Shown in pieces: positions 58,551-64,000 of a DNA stretch of 64,000 nucleotides. The DNA is from Idiomarina aquatica (lineage in GTDB: Bacteria > Pseudomonadota > Gammaproteobacteria > Enterobacterales > Alteromonadaceae). The notes below the pieces were generated by a model that was given only the letters and a program-made list of their open reading frames with translations, made no database searches and had not been told where the DNA came from. Position numbers and translations under genes: made by a program. Location: positions 1-64,000 of the forward strand of contig NZ_SNXI01000007.1 of the NCBI RefSeq assembly GCF_004362895.1, written 5' to 3'. Positions within the stretch are counted from its first letter, which is position 1. The number at the start of each line of letters is the position of its first letter.

Positions 58551-59477
58551 GTGATCGAAAAACCTAAATTCCAACTTTACTTTTTACACCCTAAGTTTTG
58601 GCTAACCTGGCTAGGGGTGCTATTTTTATACTTGGTTTCATGGCTTCCTTACCGACTGCAGCTGATACTTGGTAAAGGCCTGGGTCGGTTGTTTAAAAAA
58701 GCGATGCCGCGACGTGTCAATATAGCCCGCCGGAATTTGCAATTGTGTTTCCCCGACTATAGTGACCAGCAAATCGAAGAACTGGTTAACCGCAATCTGG
58801 AAAATACCGGCATTGCTTATTTTGAAATCGGTATCGCCTGGTGGTGGCCTGACTGGCGTATTAAGCGCAAGCTACATGTTCATGGCAAGGAAAATCTGCA
58901 ACAGGCACAGGCTGGCGGCAAAGGGGTGTTAATGTTGCTGTTCCATTTTTTAAGCCTGGAAGTGCATGCTCGCTTACATGGCTTTGTAAAGCCAGCGGTT
59001 GGACTTTACCGTCCTCACAACAACGCGGTTATGGAATTTTTACAAACGCGTGGCCGCGGTCGGTCGAACAAATATATGATCCAACGGCGTGACGTCAAAG
59101 GCATGTTACAGGCCATCGCCAATGGCGAGATTGCCGGCTACCTGCCCGATCAGGATTATGGCCGTCGCCGAGTCGAGTTTGTTCCTTTTTTTAACGTGCC
59201 CGATGCATCAACAACTACCGGTACGTCGTTATTTGCCAAACACCCGAATTGTAACGTATTAGTCAGCCGCTGTGTGCGACGGAATGATGGCACAGGTTAC
59301 GATGTATTTTATGAACCTATGTTATTTGACTTCCCCAGCGGGGATGACAAGGCCGATGCTGCGCGCATCAACAAACTCGTCGAGCGGGCAGTTGAACAGG
59401 CACCAGAGCAATATCTTTGGGTCCACAGGCGGTTTAAAACCCGCCCGCAGGAAGACATGCAAAGTTATTACAATTAA
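58551..59477 (+). CDS. lpxL: lipid A lauroyl-type acyltransferase
   Basis: An LpxL/LpxM-family late acyltransferase that adds a secondary acyl chain to the lipid A precursor at the inner membrane. The 308-residue protein starts at GTG 58551 as MIEKPKFQLYFLHPKFWLTW, matching the LpxL N-terminus. It has HFLSLE (His132, Glu137) as the HX4E catalytic pair, and YLPDQDYGRR. LpxL is preferred by the N-terminus, but which acyl chain and position it adds cannot be told from sequence. glnE follows convergently, overlapping by 4 bases. Confidence 0.88.
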   Translation: MIEKPKFQLYFLHPKFWLTWLGVLFLYLVSWLPYRLQLILGKGLGRLFKKAMPRRVNIARRNLQLCFPDYSDQQIEELVNRNLENTGIAYFEIGIAWWWPDWRIKRKLHVHGKENLQQAQAGGKGVLMLLFHFLSLEVHARLHGFVKPAVGLYRPHNNAVMEFLQTRGRGRSNKYMIQRRDVKGMLQAIANGEIAGYLPDQDYGRRRVEFVPFFNVPDASTTTGTSLFAKHPNCNVLVSRCVRRNDGTGYDVFYEPMLFDFPSGDDKADAARINKLVERAVEQAPEQYLWVHRRFKTRPQEDMQSYYN

Positions 59478-62338
59478 ACGCGGCTATCGGTTTTCTCGAA
59501 TAAGCGTTGCCAACAGTCAATAACTGCATCACGCTCGGCACTCAAGTCATGGCTAACCAGCGCCTGTTCACCCTGCAACGCCAGGGCATGGCTTTCGCAA
59601 CGTAAAATCTGGTAGGCATTAATTAAGTTCTGAGCGTCTACGTCGCTGATCAAATGCAGCTGCTGGGCGGTAGTTAAAATACGAATATTATCGCTGTAAC
59701 GGCACAATTCCGGGTGCTGGTGAGAATGCGCCAGCACCAAGTACTGTGTAATAAACTCGATATCGGCTATTCCGCCGGCGTCTTGTTTGACGTCAAAACG
59801 CTGTTGCTGACCGCTACTGAGGTGCGCGCGCATTTTTTTACGCATACTCAGCACGTCTTCCCTCAGCTCCTCCAGATCGCGTTGCCGGCACAACATCGCT
59901 TGTCGAATATCTTCAAGCTGTTGGCAAAGTGCCTTATGCCCATAAACGCATCGAGCTCTGACCAGCGCCTGAAACTCCCAGGTCCATGCGTCCTCGCGCA
60001 AATACCGCACAAAGGATTCCGCTTGCATTACTAACAAACCCGCTTGCCCTGACGGTCGCAACCTTAAGTCAACGTCATATAATATGCCGGCAACTGTACG
60101 GGTGGTAAACAAATGCAAGACGCGTTGTGCCAGGCGTAAATAAAATTGTTGTACGTCAATGGGCTTCGGCCCGTCTGTGGTAGCACTGTAGTCAGCGTCA
60201 CAAATAAAGACTAAATCCAGATCAGATCCGTAACCGAGTTCTAATCCTCCGAGTTTGCCATAGCCTAGTACTGCAAAACCGGTGTCATCGATAGTGCGCC
60301 CCGGCGGCTTACCATGTTTTGCCGTTAACTGCCCCCATGCCATCGCCACAACCTCGGCAATCACGGCCTGAGCCAGATAACTTAAGTGATCGCTAACTTT
60401 CATTAGTTCCAGCGCACCACTGATATCAGCTGCCGCTATCTTTAACTGCAAGGCTTGCTTAGCCTGCCGTAGCGCATCCATTTGCCGCTCCAGATCCTGT
60501 TCCGGAATTCGCACCAGGTAGTCCCTCAATACCGACGGATACTGGTTTAGCTCGGTTAGTTCATAAAGCTGCTGTGGATCAATCAGCTCATCGAGCAAAA
60601 TAGGATGCTGAGATAATTGCTCCGACACCCAGGGGCTGGCAGCACACAGCTTGCACAACTGCTCGCGGGCACCGGGATTTTCGGCTAACAACTCAATGTA
60701 GGCAGTACGACTCATTATTGCGCGCACCACCGCCAATACCCGGTCAAGCAGGTTTATCGGATGTTGTTGTGACAAAACCTGCCGCAGCAGCTGCGGCATT
60801 AAACGCGCCAGCGCGGCGCGCCCCCGAGGGCCCGAGCTGCGTTTGCGGGTTTCCAGCCGAAACTTTTTTACTTGCTGCCACAGCTCAGCAGCACTAACTT
60901 CAGTTTCTTGCTGCAAAATCTCAATGGCGGCATCGTCTTCCAGCATATCCTGCCAAAGTACCTGCAGGCCATGCTCCTCTTCATCCTGTTCGGATTCCGA
61001 ACCGATTACCTGACGAAACTGCGCGTGAATACGCGCCATGACCTCAGTCACTTGATCAACCAAGCTCTGCCATTGTTCAGCGCCATACAAATAGCAGAGC
61101 TGCTGCTGTTGTTCCGACGTATCAGGCAACTGCTGTGTCTGCTCGTCGTTTAATTGTTGCAGCCGGTGCTCCAGCACCCGCAAAAACTCATAATCTTCTA
61201 TAAGTTGTTCAGTCTCCGCATCGTCCATCAGACCAAGTAACCCAATCTGCCCATAGGCGTTGTAAAGTGACTGAGTTTGTAATGTTTTTTCCTGACCACC
61301 GCGGATTAGCTGATGCACCTGAGCGATAAATTCCACTTCGCGAATACCACCAGCCCCCAGTTTAATATTGTTTTTAACACCCTGACGCCGGGTTTCCTGG
61401 GTAATTAGCAGCTTCATTTTGCGCAGCGCTTCGATCGCACTAAAGTCGATATAGCGGCGATACACAAACGGGCGAATAAGGCTGTAGAACATCGATTGGG
61501 CGGCTGGATCTTTATTAATAACTCTGGCCTTAACCATGGCGTAACGCTCCCAGTCCCGCCCCTGCTCCTGATAGTAATGCTCGAGCGCAGCCAGACTACA
61601 CACCATAGGTCCTGAGCTTCCAAATGGTCTTAAGCGCATGTCAACGCGAAAAACCTGACCGTCAGCTGTCGACTCATCGAGAGCCGCGATAAGTGCTTGC
61701 GCCAGGCGCGTAAAATACACGTTATTTTCGAGTGTACGCCGACCACCCTGGGTCTCGCCTTGCTCCGGATAAAAGAAAATCAAGTCAATATCGGAGGAGA
61801 AATTAAGCTCGCCGCCGCCGAGCTTTCCCATCCCTAATACTACCAGCGATTGTTTGTCACCGGAGTCCGTGAAAGCTTCGCCATAGCGCGGCTTAAATGA
61901 CTCATGCAACCAGGTTAACGCTTGCTGAATTGCACTGTCAGCTATAGCCGTGTAGTGAGCCATCGCTGAGCGCACCGAAAGATCACCGGTTACCTCACGC
62001 CATAGCAGCGCGGCCATGTGAACATGCCGAAAGCTACGTAACTCACGTTTTAGTTGTTGCTCGTTATCACAATCTGCTAAGCGAACTGCCAATGCGGATT
62101 CATAATCATCGACTTTCAATGGGTCAGACTTAGCTTGCAGTAACGCTTGCGGATAACGTTCCAGTACCCGCGCAAAAAAAGAGCTGGCGGCGACTAAGTG
62201 ACGCAACTCATCTGCGGTATTGCGCGCAAGTGCTGACCAAATTGACTCGTCTACCCGCTCGGTAAATCGTTGCCAAAAACCATCTGTTGTTGCGATAAGT
62301 TGCTCGGGTGGAACCTGCGCGAGTCTGTTTTGGGTCAT
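59474..62338 (-). CDS. glnE: glutamine synthetase adenylyltransferase
   Basis: GlnE adds and removes AMP on glutamine synthetase in response to PII and glutamine. I start at ATG 62338 (954 residues; family about 946); TTG 62362 lies inside the upstream gene. Two nucleotidyltransferase domains are clear. GKLGGGELNFSSDIDLIFFY near 178-197 belongs to the N-terminal adenylyl-removase half; GYGKLGGLELGYGSDLDLVF near 690-710 belongs to the transferase half. It is next to the CYTH/CHAD gene, a common partner order in gammaproteobacteria. Confidence 0.94.
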   Translation of the reverse strand: MTQNRLAQVPPEQLIATTDGFWQRFTERVDESIWSALARNTADELRHLVAASSFFARVLERYPQALLQAKSDPLKVDDYESALAVRLADCDNEQQLKRELRSFRHVHMAALLWREVTGDLSVRSAMAHYTAIADSAIQQALTWLHESFKPRYGEAFTDSGDKQSLVVLGMGKLGGGELNFSSDIDLIFFYPEQGETQGGRRTLENNVYFTRLAQALIAALDESTADGQVFRVDMRLRPFGSSGPMVCSLAALEHYYQEQGRDWERYAMVKARVINKDPAAQSMFYSLIRPFVYRRYIDFSAIEALRKMKLLITQETRRQGVKNNIKLGAGGIREVEFIAQVHQLIRGGQEKTLQTQSLYNAYGQIGLLGLMDDAETEQLIEDYEFLRVLEHRLQQLNDEQTQQLPDTSEQQQQLCYLYGAEQWQSLVDQVTEVMARIHAQFRQVIGSESEQDEEEHGLQVLWQDMLEDDAAIEILQQETEVSAAELWQQVKKFRLETRKRSSGPRGRAALARLMPQLLRQVLSQQHPINLLDRVLAVVRAIMSRTAYIELLAENPGAREQLCKLCAASPWVSEQLSQHPILLDELIDPQQLYELTELNQYPSVLRDYLVRIPEQDLERQMDALRQAKQALQLKIAAADISGALELMKVSDHLSYLAQAVIAEVVAMAWGQLTAKHGKPPGRTIDDTGFAVLGYGKLGGLELGYGSDLDLVFICDADYSATTDGPKPIDVQQFYLRLAQRVLHLFTTRTVAGILYDVDLRLRPSGQAGLLVMQAESFVRYLREDAWTWEFQALVRARCVYGHKALCQQLEDIRQAMLCRQRDLEELREDVLSMRKKMRAHLSSGQQQRFDVKQDAGGIADIEFITQYLVLAHSHQHPELCRYSDNIRILTTAQQLHLISDVDAQNLINAYQILRCESHALALQGEQALVSHDLSAERDAVIDCWQRLFEKTDSRV

Positions 62339-62349
62339 ATTAATGCCAC

Positions 62350-63888
62350 TTACTGTTGCCAATACGGCTCACGCTTAAGTGCAGCTTTGCGCGAATATTC
62401 AAGCGCTTTTAGTAGCGATTCGCGTTGCACCTGCTGCCATTGAATTAAGCGTTCATCGTTAAATTGCTCACTGTTTTTTACCGTCTCGTGCAAAATGTGG
62501 AGCGCTGTGATTTCGCGAATTCCTCTTGCCAGATCCTGCCAGGGAGCGCGGAAACTGTCGCGAATAACGCCCTCAAACAGCTGACCGAAACAAGTCCCCA
62601 GCATCAGGCTGTGCTGTAACTTTGGTAGCAGCTTCAGATAGCGTTCCTCGCTCATATCCTCGACTTCTTCAAACGCGCTTTGCACCTCTTGCCAGTCTTC
62701 GCGCAGCAGCGAAGAAGCCCAGGGCTCCGCGGGCTGTTCCATAGCTGCAGTTTGCTGCCGCTCAATTAACAAGCGCGAAATATCCAACAACAGCAATTGA
62801 TAGTCATGTGAGCGCACCTGCTCAATCACCTGCGTTAATTGCACCACTTGCTGCTGGCTGTCCTGCAGCGTTTCGTACAAGCTGTTGTAGCGCTCTAACG
62901 CCCGGTGGTAAGCGCCATCCTGCGCGGTCAATTCGGCCAGCCCCTCAAAGCGTTTTAACCAACTAAAGTAATTCATCACCTCATTGATGCGCGCGACTAA
63001 CGGCTCACAATCAACACCGAGTTTTGCCAGTAGCTCAATAACCGTGCGGCACAAATAAATACCATCGGCCATCCCTTGTGCCGCTCTTACGTTTGCATGC
63101 CGCTCCAGACAAGATTCATTGTGTTGCCAGTGTTTCAGACCATATTCTACGGAACGATATAAGGCCTCTCCCAATGAGTGTTCGGGCCTGATATTTACAA
63201 AGTGAGTCTGCACAAAAGGTTCCAACACACTGCGTCCGGCCAGTAGATAGCCACGCGCCGCTTTGCTTAACGAACCCATTCTGGCATTGAGTTGTTGCAC
63301 CAGTTGTTGGCCCAGTTTATAAACGTCAGTTATCTCGCCACCCTGCAATTCAAGTTCAATTTCGGCTAAGGGCTCGGTTTCGCCATTCGCCTCTATTTGA
63401 CCTAAATCCAAAACACACTCGATATACCCATCACCACTGGGCAGCAAAAAACGATGCCGGGTAAAATCGGTCACAAATAGCTGCTGTAAATCTCGTTGTA
63501 CGTCATAAACCGGAAAGTCATCAGGCCAGATATCCGCGTCAAACAGCGTTAGATCCGGTGCCATCTCTACCGTCGGCACATTGTATTCGGGTCGCTCATG
63601 CATTCCACCTAACACCCGCCCCGCAAGTTTGATCGTCTGCTCGAGTTGATCTGCTGAGCGTCTGATACGTAATCCCATATCGAACTGTCGTAAACGTAAG
63701 TCACTGGTATCGTAGTATGCGTTTTCTAAACTAAGCTTTTGATAATCGGCTTGTTTTTGGAACTTTGTAGCGATATCCCGACACACAGTCAAGGCGTTAT
63801 CCCGCTGAGCCGGGTCAATAACTAACTTTAATTCGAGCTCTTGAGCCGTTGCGTTGGGTGTTTCAGTACACGTTTCGTTTGCCGACAT
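62350..63888 (-). CDS. ygiF: CYTH and CHAD domain triphosphatase (YgiF-like)
   Basis: The 512-residue protein is read from ATG 63888; an upstream TTG (63954) would add 22 residues without a good site. Near the N-terminus ELELKL gives the ExExK metal/phosphate motif of CYTH enzymes. This domain continues to about residue 230 (GSLSKAARGYLLAGRSVLEP ends it), and a helical CHAD domain follows (about 240-500). The E. coli homologue hydrolyses inorganic triphosphate. Placement beside glnE matches E. coli ygiF-glnE. Confidence 0.85.
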   Translation of the reverse strand: MSANETCTETPNATAQELELKLVIDPAQRDNALTVCRDIATKFQKQADYQKLSLENAYYDTSDLRLRQFDMGLRIRRSADQLEQTIKLAGRVLGGMHERPEYNVPTVEMAPDLTLFDADIWPDDFPVYDVQRDLQQLFVTDFTRHRFLLPSGDGYIECVLDLGQIEANGETEPLAEIELELQGGEITDVYKLGQQLVQQLNARMGSLSKAARGYLLAGRSVLEPFVQTHFVNIRPEHSLGEALYRSVEYGLKHWQHNESCLERHANVRAAQGMADGIYLCRTVIELLAKLGVDCEPLVARINEVMNYFSWLKRFEGLAELTAQDGAYHRALERYNSLYETLQDSQQQVVQLTQVIEQVRSHDYQLLLLDISRLLIERQQTAAMEQPAEPWASSLLREDWQEVQSAFEEVEDMSEERYLKLLPKLQHSLMLGTCFGQLFEGVIRDSFRAPWQDLARGIREITALHILHETVKNSEQFNDERLIQWQQVQRESLLKALEYSRKAALKREPYWQQ

Positions 63889-64000
63889 AAATGGATGAAT
63901 TCCAGTGCTGTAAGGTGTGCTGATAAAGGTATCGAGTTGCTGCCGCCGGGTCAATAAAAAGCACCTTTGCGTTTGCTTGACAGGACCCTGTAAAAGTTGC
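63889..64000. other. window end, upstream of ygiF
   Basis: 112 bases with no gene that I can support. The promoter and start region of ygiF fall here, but no clear -35/-10 pair is visible. Confidence 0.3.

Overview
The window looks like a chromosomal segment of a marine gammaproteobacterium of the Alteromonadales, most probably Idiomarina or a close relative. This rests on recall of family-level protein features and on gene neighbourhoods (pepA-holC-valS opposite lptFG, rpsF-priB-rpsR-rplI near dnaB, dusA beside zur, nudF-yqiB-parE-parC), not on a database search. Almost every gene is housekeeping. I saw no prophage, insertion sequence, CRISPR array or rRNA operon.

Layout. (1) 89-8630, minus strand: the spc and alpha ribosomal operons (rplN to rpmJ, then rpsM to rplQ) with secY and rpoA. 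(2) 8927-14710, plus strand: a complete six-gene Mrp Na+/H+ antiporter operon with MrpA and MrpB fused. (3) 14743-16164, minus: an outer-membrane porin. (4) 16325-21287, minus: the S10 operon, rpsJ to rpsQ, with its own strong promoter and terminator. The Mrp operon and porin therefore sit exactly at the S10/spc boundary, between rpsQ and rplN. (5) 21508-30812: a REP-like hairpin pair, an M19 dipeptidase, two tiny envelope-type genes, dusA, zur, an M1 metallopeptidase with a DUF6702-like partner, cheX, dnaB and a secreted DUF4097-type protein. Upstream of the last lies a small gene broken by an in-frame stop. (6) 31107-36319: rpsF-priB-rpsR-rplI, a membrane-anchored unknown, rlmB and rnr. (7) 36345-41903: a lipoprotein N-acyl hydrolase, a PhzF-like enzyme, a small secreted unknown, a CBS protein, tRNA-Leu(CAA) and an RDD protein. 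(8) 41921-50278: lptFG, pepA-holC-valS, rraB and plsC. (9) 50363-63888: an Hpt/HD-GYP-like protein, parC, parE, yqiB, nudF, tolC, an LpxL-type acyltransferase, glnE and a CYTH/CHAD triphosphatase.

How the genes work together. Most belong to translation (ribosome, ValRS, RlmB, DusA), protein export, replication and topology (DnaB, ParC/ParE, chi subunit), RNA turnover (RNase R, RraB) and envelope building (LptFG, LpxL, PlsC, TolC). The accessory layer is small: sodium/pH homeostasis (Mrp), peptide breakdown (M1, M19, PepA), amide hydrolysis (acylase) and two signalling proteins (CheX, Hpt/HD-GYP). The most unusual points are the Mrp/porin block at the S10/spc junction, the stop-interrupted small gene before the DUF4097 gene, the 40-residue membrane protein next to the dipeptidase, and the REP-like pair.
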